Source: Lysobacterales bacterium (GTDB lineage Bacteria; Pseudomonadota; Gammaproteobacteria; Xanthomonadales; SZUA-38). From it: a stretch of DNA of 51,363 bases. Where the stretch lies: assembly GCA_028285525.1 (NCBI GenBank), contig JANQOZ010000014.1, positions 1-51,363 of the forward strand, read 5' to 3'. The translations under genes and the position numbers were made by a program. Below the pieces are notes generated by a model. The model ran no database searches, had not been told where the DNA came from, and saw only the letters and a list, made by a program, of their open reading frames with translations. This document shows positions 36,601 through 44,034 of the stretch, piece after piece (positions within the stretch are counted from its first letter, which is position 1; each line of letters begins with the position of its first letter).

Positions 36601-37558
36601 GTTCATTAAAAAAGCCTTCGGCCCTCGATGCACCCTGAAAAGAACTCAGCAACTCAAACTCCGAACTGAAGCGGTGTACTGCAGAAATCGATCCGAGCAG
36701 GTAGGTTCCATCGGGTGCGATGTCAATCGACGGAAAAAAGTTGCTTCCGCTTGGCGGTGGGCTGAACCGATCAACCAATGTGGCGCTGTCCGCGTCAAAT
36801 ACAGCGACATCCCGGCCATTTGCAACCAGCAACTGGGAACCGTCTGCGCTAAACACAAGATCCTGGGGATTAAGCGTATCCGCGGATGAACCAAACGTTC
36901 GGATCAGCGTTCCGGATGGGGTGAAATGCCGGATTTCGTTGTTGCAGCTATCTGTCACATAAATGGTATCGTCGGGCGCAACAAGCAGTCCGGCTTGCGG
37001 TCTCGGGAATCCGATAGCGCAGACTCCAAGCCCCTGAAAGCTTGACTGGAATCTGAAATCAGCGTCATAAATCTTGACGCTGTTGGCGCTGCCGTCGGCA
37101 GTAAACTCGTCTACGTCAACAACGACAAAGCTGCCGTCACTCATGAAATCCAGTGCGTTAGCCTGATTAATTTCTCCGGCGCTCCCGGAATCGGCATCGG
37201 ATAACGTTTGAAGCAATCGGAAATTTTGGTCGAACTGTGCGACGCCGCCGAGCGTCGGGATATAGAGCAGTCCGTCTCTCGCGACGAGACCGAAAGCATT
37301 AATTCCGACGGAGGGTGGGGCAAGCGTAATGACACGCCCTGTGCGGCTGAGTGCAAAGGCGCTGCCTTCGCTCACCGCAAAGACTGTGTCGCCGACCGCA
37401 GCAACGCCGTCAACCCCGTCAGAGAAGTACCAGGGCTGCTGAAGCGCCGGTACGAAGCGCTCAAAGCGCAGGGTTTGGGAGTGAGCGATGCTCCAAACCA
37501 GCGGCAGAATCAGGATTACGAGCCCGGCCGTGCGGGCTGTCCATGAGCGAGAAATCAT
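33698..37558 (-). CDS. large secreted protein: NHL-type propeller plus two caspase-like domains
   Basis: The 1286-residue protein has a signal peptide (AGLVILILPLVWSIAHSQ). Residues about 30-620 form a propeller of NHL-type repeats (for example EPRDIAVDNRNGLVYVSEF and NPQDLVFSADGSQLLVANG). A caspase/legumain-like domain (about 630-800) has His683 in LVIYLVDHGGDD and Cys725 in VIYDACQSG. An Ig-like segment follows (about 815-910), then a second, similar domain (about 920-1160) with Pro1035 and Asp1076 at the matching positions. An Ig-like C-terminal part ends in VFRNGLE. It is probably secreted or on the cell surface. It follows the CpeT-like gene by 62 bp on the same strand. Confidence 0.9.
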   Translation of the reverse strand: MISRSWTARTAGLVILILPLVWSIAHSQTLRFERFVPALQQPWYFSDGVDGVAAVGDTVFAVSEGSAFALSRTGRVITLAPPSVGINAFGLVARDGLLYIPTLGGVAQFDQNFRLLQTLSDADSGSAGEINQANALDFMSDGSFVVVDVDEFTADGSANSVKIYDADFRFQSSFQGLGVCAIGFPRPQAGLLVAPDDTIYVTDSCNNEIRHFTPSGTLIRTFGSSADTLNPQDLVFSADGSQLLVANGRDVAVFDADSATLVDRFSPPPSGSNFFPSIDIAPDGTYLLGSISAVHRFSSEFELLSSFQGASRAEGFFNEPRDIAVDNRNGLVYVSEFRNSRVSALDGEGQVVRIFDSTTPLFGDIDSTDKIVNLGPIQEAINGFPENFYGVTDCNGVKFFSGDGTTYAPLATPQGTQPGQFLRTCSKRAGTIDGLEIYLTDFGNDTVKVFNTATYEFVREWVSINPETNAPMRIRSLTTDGEHLIALSLDRVVFYNEDGVPQRDFDIGRGGTDITYTQLGDLLVTSQGGLKRYTLGGELIQESVLPRGVGPGQVRSILNSSAVDLGSDQIVVADGRNNRVKYFRALTTTDNPKAIVVAGGGPYPGNALWDATRVNANFGYRTLLNQGFDKDAVQYLSDDNADLDQNGVEDDIDARAIGSELEAAITGAFSADATELVIYLVDHGGDDTFRLSGNETITSTQLNEWLDTWQQASGGQRITVIYDACQSGSFVDEISAGSANRIVIASARADQSAYFVSQGALSFSNQFWTQIFNGQSLKAAYEAATEVIEQAFPTQNPILDSNGNGIGNETADFAVLDLIGGGFIGNGTIISGSRPIITSVFPPTTLANGNETVLTAFGVTDSDGVARVWATLIPPGYVPGSADNPVSELPTVNLDSQSGDDFSASFAGFSEIGTYQVVIYAEDGFGNVSVPSISTVTVNSPLQRRAVIIAGGDQSDAGFAAVSANTRLAYAALEQQGYGPDGVSCDSAICDAVQFLTPEAVAGFDATATLSNVEDAISVWGATETQDLTVYLTGPRGGGGFQLAGDDVLTAAALDGFLDIAEAANPGRVTVIVDGDLAGEFVNQLTPSDGRRFLIASASGTDVAANALEGVVSFSRFFWSQTLNGATVFDAFRQARSGIRFAADCQNPEIDTDGNNVPNQLFDGLSAGAYRIGSGILLAGDAPLIESTQGPSVVTEGSAYNLTVSGITTTGTIDRVVAVIGMNGSCEVTQVLNDLGNGRWGGELPMVDFESPRLSVAAFAVDDDGNVSLPVTRSVVGDLVFRNGLE

Positions 37559-37620
37559 AGGGTTAGCCTAACGGCATCCCGCAGAAAAGCTACCCGTTGT
37601 GGCGGTGCAAGGCCTGCACG

Positions 37621-38292
37621 TCAGGGCGACGCCTTACATCCGGTCAATGCGTCTTTGTTCCTGTGATCAGCTGTGATCATCCGGCGGTTCGTGATGTCAG
37701 ACGGCGGAAAGACCGGGCTCCCATCCTCGCGGTAAATGCCCTCCGCGATCGCCAGACCGCAGGGTGTCAGGCGATAGGTCATCTCTGGGCTTACCCGGCC
37801 GCCGAACGCTGGGCTTTCGTAGCTGCACACGCTGCGGTCCACGCGCGCCACGAAGTCGCCGTTGTCGTCGCGCCATTGAAATCGGCAGCTGTCGGGAAAT
37901 CTGAGGAGCTTCTCCTCCGTGACCTGGGTGAGCTGCAGCGCCATGTCCCAGTTGCTGTCCAGCGTGACGCCGCTCTCCAGCAGCACCGTGGAACGCATGA
38001 TCAGGTCGGTGCCTTCGAAGGCGTAAAACTTACGCTGAGCTGCCGGGCCGCCGAACGACTCCGTGCTGATGTGGTGATAGAAAATCTGTCCGCCCAAGGC
38101 TGGCACCTGCAGCGGCACAATCCGATGATAGACAGGGCCCCGACTTCCCTCGCCGAGGTAGTCGCCCGGGAGGAGTGCCTGAATTGCTGCCAGGGAATCG
38201 TCTTGATCGTTTGCCTGGCTGAGAGACCAGCAGCAGATAGCGAGCACCGCGGCCAAGATGCCCATCCTTTGATGCCGTTTCACGGCGCTCAC
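37621..38292 (-). CDS. exported CpcT/CpeT-like protein
   Basis: From GTG 38292, which overlaps the upstream DUF1838 stop as GTGA, this is a 223-residue protein with a signal peptide (RMGILAAVLAICCWSLSQA). The body resembles the CpcT/CpeT (DUF1001) fold: LLPGDYLGEGSRGPVYHRIVPL, FYHHISTESFGGPAAQRKFYAFE and SNWDMALQLTQVTEEKL. In cyanobacteria, family members attach bilin chromophores to phycobiliproteins; here no phycobiliprotein is present and the protein is exported, so the function must differ. The frame open to 38490 would start inside the DUF1838 gene. A GTGCA-N5-TGCAC palindrome lies just after its stop. Confidence 0.72.
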   Translation of the reverse strand: MSAVKRHQRMGILAAVLAICCWSLSQANDQDDSLAAIQALLPGDYLGEGSRGPVYHRIVPLQVPALGGQIFYHHISTESFGGPAAQRKFYAFEGTDLIMRSTVLLESGVTLDSNWDMALQLTQVTEEKLLRFPDSCRFQWRDDNGDFVARVDRSVCSYESPAFGGRVSPEMTYRLTPCGLAIAEGIYREDGSPVFPPSDITNRRMITADHRNKDALTGCKASP

Positions 38293-39260
38293 GCCGCTGC
38301 CTCGGCAACCCGCTTGGCGAGCGGCTCGGGGAGCGCTTTGGAGAACCTCGTCATGTCCACTTCTAGCAGCTCTGGATGAACCGTGCTGGCTTTTTGAAAG
38401 AACTCCGCCGGCAGCTGGTCGACGGATTGTAGCTTGCGACCGTTCCAGGTGGCGAACATATGGCCGGGCCGGTCGCCCATATCCATCCATTCGGGCCAGG
38501 GGAAAACGTAGCCGCCGGAGGTGCCGGTCGGCAGATCCAGAATGCTGTCGTCCTGAAAAAGCGAAAGCGGCGACCAGTTCGCCGACGTTTCGATAAACGT
38601 GGCGGGCCAGGAAGCCGGTGGCTGGCGCACTTGCTCGATCTTCATCAGGTCTCCCTCGATCAAAAACTGCTCGTGGCGAATTCGCGGCGGCGCTTCCGGG
38701 CTGTCGAGTGGGATTACGCCGTCCGGCGTATAGAGATAGCCAGGATCGCCGGTCAGGGTTATCGCGGGCACCGCAACCGTTTCCCCAGTGATCGGATTGA
38801 CCGCACTGTCGGTCCAGCGACCGGTTTTGATGTCGCGGGGGAAGGAGAGGTTGTGACCTCCGATCCGGTACATGCCCTTTCCAAGCTTTTGATGATGGGA
38901 AAGCTCGATGCCCTCCCAGCGCACCACCGCTTCGGGACGACGCCCGTCCTGCACGGCGTACATCTGAAAGTGGTACCAGAAGAGCACGTCCGCGTTTTCA
39001 CGCATATTGCGCAGGATCCGGAAGCTTTGTCGCTGGTGTTCCATCGGATCCTTATAGTTCACGAATTCGGATCGAATACGGCCACCGGGGAAGGCGGGCA
39101 GCGCCGCCGGGCTCGCGAGCGCCATCGTGCCGGGTACGGCCGCCGCGCCCGCTGCCAGGGTTGCGGTCATAAAACGCCGCCGCTGGCTCCGCGTGGAACC
39201 GGTCCGCTTTGAAGTTGAGTGCAGGCGTCTTAGGGCGCGCGTCAAAAAGTAGCTCATCAA
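38289..39260 (-). CDS. Tat-exported DUF1838 protein, copy 1
   Basis: The 323-residue protein begins with a Tat signal (SQRRRFMTATLAAGAAAVPGTMALA). The DUF1838 fold follows, with phrases shared by the three copies in this window: VLFWYHFQMYAVQDGRRPEAVVRWEGIEL, YRIGGHNLSFPRDIKTGRWTD, INPITGETVAVP-like wording, and PASWPATFIETSANW. The family is uncharacterised. It is transcribed towards, and overlaps, the CpeT-like gene and is divergent from copy 2 across a 234-bp region with inverted repeats. Tat export suggests folding or cofactor loading in the cytoplasm before transport; no cofactor motif is obvious. Confidence 0.9.
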   Translation of the reverse strand: MMSYFLTRALRRLHSTSKRTGSTRSQRRRFMTATLAAGAAAVPGTMALASPAALPAFPGGRIRSEFVNYKDPMEHQRQSFRILRNMRENADVLFWYHFQMYAVQDGRRPEAVVRWEGIELSHHQKLGKGMYRIGGHNLSFPRDIKTGRWTDSAVNPITGETVAVPAITLTGDPGYLYTPDGVIPLDSPEAPPRIRHEQFLIEGDLMKIEQVRQPPASWPATFIETSANWSPLSLFQDDSILDLPTGTSGGYVFPWPEWMDMGDRPGHMFATWNGRKLQSVDQLPAEFFQKASTVHPELLEVDMTRFSKALPEPLAKRVAEAAA

Positions 39261-39289
39261 TTAATTCCTGGCAGGTTTGGCTTCACCAA

Positions 39290-39338
39290 AGACGCTCTGG
39301 CGTCTGAATCCGCGTAAAGAGTCACCGCCATTATGGCG
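39290..39338. promoter_or_regulatory. inverted repeats between two divergent DUF1838 genes
   Basis: Two perfect inverted repeats lie in the 234-bp gap between DUF1838 copies 1 and 2. They are AGACGC-TCTG-GCGTCT (39290-39305) and CGCCAT-T-ATGGCG (39326-39338), 21 bp apart start to start across the gap. Both are nearer the minus-strand gene. They could bind a dimeric regulator controlling both directions, or the first could be a leader hairpin. Confidence 0.4.
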
Positions 39339-39494
39339 CAGTACCCGCATCAGTTTGCCGCCTGTTCTCGCATTGGCCATGCAAATGATGTGGGTTGTCA
39401 GAACCAATGCGCATGGTTTCCAGCGGCCTTCTGCCTTGCGTCCGCAGACAAAATGCCGGAGCCTGTGGGTGGCGCAATTTAAGGGGTCTTCACC

Positions 39495-40367
39495 ATGATC
39501 AGCAGACGCAGTTTTGTTTCCGCCGCCGGCGCCGCCGGAGGTGTACTTGGCGGCAGCGCCCTAAGTGCAGAATCCGGGATGTCCGTTGCGCCGGCGGTGA
39601 GCCCGGTCGTATCGGAGTTTCTGGAGTTCGAGGACCCGGTTGAGGAGTTCCGCGCTCATATGCGCATGGAGCGCGACCTGGTGGAAGAGCAGGGGACCAC
39701 CCTGACGTGGTACCACTGGATCGTGTTTATGATCCCCGGGGGGCGGCGTCCCGAGCCGCTGCTGCGCTATGAGGGCATCGAGTACAGCTACTTCCGGCAT
39801 CTGGGCAATAACAACTACCGAATCCACGCCCACAACCTGTCTTATCCGCGAGACCTAAAGACGAACAAATTCACCGACACCGTCATCAATCCGATTACGG
39901 AAAAGCGGGTGGAGGTGCCGGTTTCGCTGCTGCTCAACGACCCGGGCACCATCGGCAGTCCGAAGGGCTTTCGCAACATGAACGGCGGTGGATACACGCA
40001 GGATGTGTTCCGGCAGTTTCGCATCGAGAACGACCTGATCAAGCTCGACAGCGTGCGCAGCGCGCCGCCGGACTGGCCGGCCACCCACATTGAAAACTCG
40101 TGCCAGTGGGTCGAATTCGACCTGTTTGCGAATCAGAGCATTACGTCTCTGCCGGTGCATTTTTGCGGACACTACGCCTATGAGTATCCCAAATGGCTCG
40201 GCATGCCCGAGGGCAAAGGCCACCTCACGGGATTCTGGGACGGCAAGAAGGTGAACTCACCGGCTGAGCTGCCCCGCGAGATGCTCGAGAGAATGGAGCG
40301 CGAATATCCGGAGCTGCTGAAACCGCGCTGGGAAGAGTTCGACCGCCCGATCCCGTTCGAGGTTTGA
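39495..40367 (+). CDS. Tat-exported DUF1838 protein, copy 2
   Basis: The 290-residue protein has a Tat signal (ISRRSFVSAAGAAGGVLGGSALSAE) and the DUF1838 phrases TTLTWYHWIVFMIPGGRRPEPLLRYEGIEY, YRIHAHNLSYPRDLKTNKFTD, INPITEKRVEVP and PPDWPATHIENSCQW. It is the only gene of the 33.7-43.6 kb exported block on the plus strand and is divergent from copy 1. AAGGGG nine bases upstream supports ATG 39495. It is much closer to copy 1 than to copy 3. The function is unknown. Confidence 0.9.
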   Translation: MISRRSFVSAAGAAGGVLGGSALSAESGMSVAPAVSPVVSEFLEFEDPVEEFRAHMRMERDLVEEQGTTLTWYHWIVFMIPGGRRPEPLLRYEGIEYSYFRHLGNNNYRIHAHNLSYPRDLKTNKFTDTVINPITEKRVEVPVSLLLNDPGTIGSPKGFRNMNGGGYTQDVFRQFRIENDLIKLDSVRSAPPDWPATHIENSCQWVEFDLFANQSITSLPVHFCGHYAYEYPKWLGMPEGKGHLTGFWDGKKVNSPAELPREMLERMEREYPELLKPRWEEFDRPIPFEV

Positions 40368-40400
40368 AGGGCTGAGGGTACGGCCTCTGCGTCCGGACAC

Positions 40401-41327
40401 TCAGGCGTCCAGCAGAGCCTCGGGATCGCGCAGAACGTCGGGGTGGATTTGCCGGGTGTAGCGCAGGAAGTCTTCGGGCAGGTCATCGAGTGAGGCGGCC
40501 TTGCCGCCAAAGCCGTTCGACATGGTGTTGCCCGGCAGGTCCCTCATTTTCATCCAGGGGCGCCAGCTGGTCATGGCGCTGTACGCGACGCTCGCGTCGA
40601 CGTTGTTCAGGGTCGGGTCGAGCACCTGCTTGAGTGGCGCTGACCAGATGGTCGACTCTTTGTAAAACATGCTCGGGCTGCTGCTGTTGTCCGGCTGCAC
40701 CCGGCCGTGCTCCTCATGCCGCAGGTAAAGCAACCCGTCACGCTGCCCTTCGCGGTGAATGGATCGGTTCATCAGCACCGATCCTGCCGGAGAAAAGCCG
40801 CCTTCGGTGGTGCCCGCCGCCGGGGCAAAGCGCTCGTTCTCTTCCAGGTCTACCGCAAAACGCACCCGGGTAGGCCCGAAGCGGTAGGGCGGAACCTCGA
40901 CCGTTGTATCGCTGAACGGCATCTTGATGTTCTTCAGGAGAGCACCGGTATTGATGTCGGTGTAGTGCGTGATCTCGAGGGTCACCACCTCAAACAGGGT
41001 GTCCGATACCTGACTGAATCGATTGAAGGTTGCAGCGATCAGGCCGCAGAGTGGCTCGATCTTGGCGTCTGAGACGGCGAAGCGCCGTGCCCTGAGCCAG
41101 CCGATATGCAGCTTTGAATCCAGCCGGCCGCGCATCTTGATCAGCGCCTTAAGGAGATCTGCGTCGTTGTCCAGATCGAGCGGGATTGTGCCCTTGGCGA
41201 ATACCGGGATCGTGTGGAGACCGGACGCGGTAGCCGCCGCTCCCGCCAGCAGTCCGCGACAAAGCCGGCGGCGCTCAGGTTGTTCCGGCTTGCCGTCTTG
41301 CGTGTCGCTTTCTCGATGAGAGGACAT
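40401..41327 (-). CDS. Tat-exported DUF1838-like protein, copy 3 (divergent)
   Basis: From ATG 41327 the protein is 308 residues, with a twin-arginine signal (ERRRLCRGLLAGAAATASG, then FAKG). It shows DUF1838-like order (EVVTLEITHYTDINTGALLKNIKMPFSDTTVEVP, SMFYKESTIWSAPL, SYAMTSWRPWMKMRDLPG-like wording) but is clearly more distant from copies 1 and 2 than they are from each other. The frame open to 41603 extends into the neighbouring gene and is not used. It follows the degenerate serine hydrolase gene by 38 bp on the minus strand and converges with copy 2. Confidence 0.85.
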   Translation of the reverse strand: MSSHRESDTQDGKPEQPERRRLCRGLLAGAAATASGLHTIPVFAKGTIPLDLDNDADLLKALIKMRGRLDSKLHIGWLRARRFAVSDAKIEPLCGLIAATFNRFSQVSDTLFEVVTLEITHYTDINTGALLKNIKMPFSDTTVEVPPYRFGPTRVRFAVDLEENERFAPAAGTTEGGFSPAGSVLMNRSIHREGQRDGLLYLRHEEHGRVQPDNSSSPSMFYKESTIWSAPLKQVLDPTLNNVDASVAYSAMTSWRPWMKMRDLPGNTMSNGFGGKAASLDDLPEDFLRYTRQIHPDVLRDPEALLDA

Positions 41328-41365
41328 AGAGTCTCCGATGTTACGAATGCGGCGTTGGCGCAGGC

Positions 41366-42553
41366 TCAGCGGTTGAGGCCCGCAAGAAGCAGGTTGGGCA
41401 GGGTGGAGGTCTGCCACTCGGGGTGGTAGTAGCCCAGCCGCAGGATGACCAGTTCCTCCTCCGGCAGCACCACCATCGTGCGGTAACCACCACCCTCCAG
41501 GAAAAAGAAGCGTTCGCTCTCCACGGGCGGGCCGTGGGGTGCGCCCATTTCCTTCCCCTGAACATACGGCCGACGGTCCGAGTCCGGCGGGTTGCCGACC
41601 CACAGCTGCAGACCGTAGTTCGGATAGATCGGTGAGGGCGTGGCCATCTGCTCGGTCCAGCCCTCTGGCCAGATCCGCTGACCGTCAACCACGCCGTCGG
41701 CGACGAGCGCGGCGCCATAGCGAAGCCAGTCTCGCGGCGTGGCGCGAAAGCAGCAGTAAACCGCGGGCATGCCGCGCGGACGGTCCATGTACAGCTCCGA
41801 CGGCCCCGCACCGAGGCGGCTCCAGAGCCGGTCATTGAGATAGGTTTCGTAAGCGGTTTCCGTGGCCGATTCGAGCACCGAGCCGATCAGCTGTGCGTTG
41901 GCGTTGGACAGCCCGAAGAACGTGCCCGGCGTATTTTCCAGCTCAAAGCTAAGCGCGGCCTTCCGAAAGTCGGAGCTCAGCGATACCTGGGCGTTTTTGG
42001 CCATCGGATCGGGGTCTCCGGCCAGCGGTGGATTCTCCAGGCCGCTGATGTTCTGCAGGAGTTGCCGCAGCGTGATCTCGCCGCGAGGATCATCCTGCCA
42101 TTCCTCGAGGTAGCGCCCGACTCGGTCGTCCAGCGACTCGATGTGACCTTCGCTCATGGCGATGGCGACCAGCGGTGGCAGGAGTGATCGGGTCATGGCT
42201 CGACCGGTAAAGAGCGAGTCGGGGCCGATGTCCTGCCAGTAGCGCTCCAGCTGAATCTTTCCACGGTGAAGGACGAGCAGTGCAGCGGAGTTATGTGCTT
42301 CGGCCCAGCTTGCAGCGGCTTCAAGCGCGTCCGCGGGAATGCTGCGATCAGCGTCGCTGGCTATAGGGAAGAACGGCTGACGATCGCCTGGCAGCTGATG
42401 TTTAGGCTGGTAGAAGCTTGCGGGCCATTCGCCTGGATCCTCAGGCAGCGTGTGCCAGCGGTACCAGAACCGCCAGTCGACGGTTGCAGCGATAACCGCC
42501 AGAGCGGCCAATACCAGCACTGCCGTGGTTCCAACGACGTGGCGTTTGGCCAT
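41366..42553 (-). CDS. beta-lactamase-fold (serine hydrolase) protein with lost active-site residues
   Basis: The 395-residue protein starts with a membrane anchor or signal (TTAVLVLAALAVIAATVDW) and follows the class C beta-lactamase / PBP-like (Beta-lactamase Pfam) pattern: SAALLVLHRGKIQLERYW, SEGHIESLDDRVGRYLEEW, ITLRQLLQNISGLE, and YGLQLWVGNPP. The catalytic SxxK is replaced by Ala119-Met-Thr-Arg122, and YxN by Leu215-Ser-Asn217. It is probably inactive as a serine hydrolase, or uses different chemistry. GGGGGTCC upstream supports ATG 42553. It sits between an exported alpha/beta hydrolase and a DUF1838 gene on the same strand. Confidence 0.88.
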   Translation of the reverse strand: MAKRHVVGTTAVLVLAALAVIAATVDWRFWYRWHTLPEDPGEWPASFYQPKHQLPGDRQPFFPIASDADRSIPADALEAAASWAEAHNSAALLVLHRGKIQLERYWQDIGPDSLFTGRAMTRSLLPPLVAIAMSEGHIESLDDRVGRYLEEWQDDPRGEITLRQLLQNISGLENPPLAGDPDPMAKNAQVSLSSDFRKAALSFELENTPGTFFGLSNANAQLIGSVLESATETAYETYLNDRLWSRLGAGPSELYMDRPRGMPAVYCCFRATPRDWLRYGAALVADGVVDGQRIWPEGWTEQMATPSPIYPNYGLQLWVGNPPDSDRRPYVQGKEMGAPHGPPVESERFFFLEGGGYRTMVVLPEEELVILRLGYYHPEWQTSTLPNLLLAGLNR

Positions 42554-42656
42554 AAGGACCCCCAGAGATCAACGGTGACGAAAGTATTGCATAGGGCCCT
42601 GCGGCCAACCTATCGGGATTAGGCAGCCGACCATGCGTTGGGGGTATTGGCGCTTC

Positions 42657-43568
42657 TTAGGGTGCCGCGTGGGCTCGCATGCTGCTTTGGACGAACGCGC
42701 GCAGCTGGCGATTAAACTTCTCCGGCTGCTCAAAGAACACCGAGTGGCCCGCCCCATCGAACACAGACAGGGTGATGTTCTCGTAGCTGTCGGCCAGGGT
42801 TGCACCATCTTCCAGCTGCAGCGGGTTGTCTTCCGATCCCAGTGACAGCATCACCGGCAGGTCCAGCTTTGCCAGCAGATCCTCGTTGTTAAAGGGGCGC
42901 TGCATCATGGCGCTTCTTGCATAGCCCGGCAGCATCTGGGAGATCGAGTCATAAAGGCGTTTGTCGGCTTCCGACATCGGCGTTGCGGTGAGCCACTGGC
43001 TGACCCCCTCACTCGCCTTGATCTGATCCGCCAGGCTTGGGCTTTGACGCAACTGCCTCAGCCGGATGAACTCTTCGGTATTTGGGTCGTTTTGCGGCAT
43101 TCGCACGGGCATCAGGGAACCCAGGGCGCCCGTCAGGTTGACGGCAGTCAGGCCTTTGATGCCTCGCTCGCGGATGTAGTCCATCAACACCAGCGTCCCG
43201 TAAGACCAGGCCATCACAATCGGATTCTGCACGCCGGTTGCTGCCATCACGGCGTCCAGGTCCTCTGCCCATACGTTCGGCGGCTGGTACGCCTCGGGAG
43301 CCCAGGGTTTGCCGGAGGCGCCGTGCCCACGGAGATCGAACGTGACCAGATAAAAATCGTCAGCCAGGTCGGAGTTGAGCTGATGAACAAAACTGTAGTG
43401 GCTTTGGCCGATGCCGTGCAGAAACACAATGGCAGGAGAGCCAGGATCGCCCGCTGTCACCACGTTGAGCGGCACGCCGCCGGAGCCCTCGACAGTGAGG
43501 TAGGTCCAATCGGCTTGGGCCAACGGGCTGAGGAGTAGCAGGAAAAACGCGAGCCGTGGTTTGATCAC
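42657..43568 (-). CDS. exported alpha/beta hydrolase
   Basis: The 303-residue protein has a signal peptide (MIKPRLAFFLLLLSPLAQA) and the alpha/beta-hydrolase order: oxyanion HG in IVFLHGIGQSH, nucleophile serine in VMAWSYGTLVLMDYI (AxSxG rather than GxSxG), an acidic residue near LSLGSEDNPLQ, and the catalytic histidine in FDGAGHSVFFEQPEKF. It starts with GTG 43568. The periplasmic substrate is unknown. It is the first minus-strand gene of the exported block, with tRNA-Ser just upstream. Confidence 0.92.
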   Translation of the reverse strand: MIKPRLAFFLLLLSPLAQADWTYLTVEGSGGVPLNVVTAGDPGSPAIVFLHGIGQSHYSFVHQLNSDLADDFYLVTFDLRGHGASGKPWAPEAYQPPNVWAEDLDAVMAATGVQNPIVMAWSYGTLVLMDYIRERGIKGLTAVNLTGALGSLMPVRMPQNDPNTEEFIRLRQLRQSPSLADQIKASEGVSQWLTATPMSEADKRLYDSISQMLPGYARSAMMQRPFNNEDLLAKLDLPVMLSLGSEDNPLQLEDGATLADSYENITLSVFDGAGHSVFFEQPEKFNRQLRAFVQSSMRAHAAP

Positions 43569-43618
43569 TGGGATACCGTGCTTAACAGGGAACGCTCAGA
43601 GGATAGCAGGGGATGAAG

Positions 43619-43708
43619 TGGCGGAGAGAGAGGGATTCGAACCCTCGGTACGCTTTCACGCACACACGCTTTCCAGGCGAGCCCGTTCAACCACTCCGGC
43701 ATCTCTCC
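43619..43708 (-). tRNA. tRNA-Ser (anticodon GGA), CCA encoded
   Basis: The minus strand folds as a class II tRNA. The acceptor GGAGAGA pairs with TCTCTCC, followed by discriminator G and an encoded CCA. The anticodon loop is CTGGAAA (anticodon GGA), there is a long variable arm (about GCGTGTGTGC...GCGTAC), and the T arm is GAGGG-TTCGAAT-CCCTC. The length is 90 nt. The anticodon stem has one U-U mismatch at its second pair. It reads serine codons UCC and UCU. It lies just outside the alpha/beta hydrolase gene, in a repeat-rich gap. Confidence 0.95.
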
Positions 43709-43754
43709 ACGGGGGCGCAAGATTAACCGAGGCGGTGCTCGGACTCAAGATGGG
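43637..43754. repeat. 118-bp duplication, copy A (5' part of tRNA-Ser plus flank)
   Basis: The 118 bases here recur at 43963-44080, offset 326, with a single mismatch (43709 A versus 44035 G). The repeat covers the tRNA-Ser gene from its T loop to its 5' end, plus 46 bp of its upstream flank. This copy is in the intact tRNA gene. Confidence 0.9.
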
Positions 43755-43796
43755 GCTTCGGAGACTTTCGGGGTATCGGCGGTGGGGAATGGGATT

Positions 43797-43961
43797 GATT
43801 CGCAGACGAAGTATCGTCTGCTCACCCCTCCGGGGCGCCTGCGCTTCGCTTCGGCGTCCAAGTTGCTGGCGCAACTTAGTGATTCGCAGACGAAGTATCG
43901 TCTGCTCACCCCTCCGGGGCGCCTGCGCTCCGCTTCGGCGTCCAAGTTGCTGGCGCAACTT
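43797..43961. repeat. two 81-bp direct repeats with internal hairpins (84-bp period)
   Basis: Units 43797-43877 and 43881-43961 are identical except one base (T/C near the middle) and are separated by three bases. Each begins with a hairpin GCAGACGA-AGTA-TCGTCTGC and ends with AAGTTGC-TGGC-GCAACTT, so both ends are palindromic. A fragment of the unit junction (GCAACTTAGT followed by GATTCGCAGAC) recurs near 44104-44125. This looks like a small palindrome-bounded repeat (REP/MITE-like). The open frames across it are not taken as genes. Confidence 0.88.
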
Positions 43962-43962
43962 G

Positions 43963-44034
43963 TCGAACCCTCGGTACGCTTTCACGCACACACGCTTTCC
44001 AGGCGAGCCCGTTCAACCACTCCGGCATCTCTCC
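43963..44034 (-). pseudogene. truncated tRNA-Ser copy
   Basis: This is the 5' 72 nt of tRNA-Ser, including anticodon GGA, the variable arm and part of the T arm. It lacks the 3' half of the T stem, the acceptor strand and CCA, which are replaced by the end of the 81-bp repeat. It cannot form a normal tRNA. It is part of the second 118-bp repeat (43963-44080). Confidence 0.88.

Noticed and set aside
43745-43991. Open frames across the 81-bp repeats encoding repeated arginine-rich peptides.
   Set aside because: They exist in several frames on both strands only because the repeat is GC-rich and in phase; there is no ribosome site or domain.
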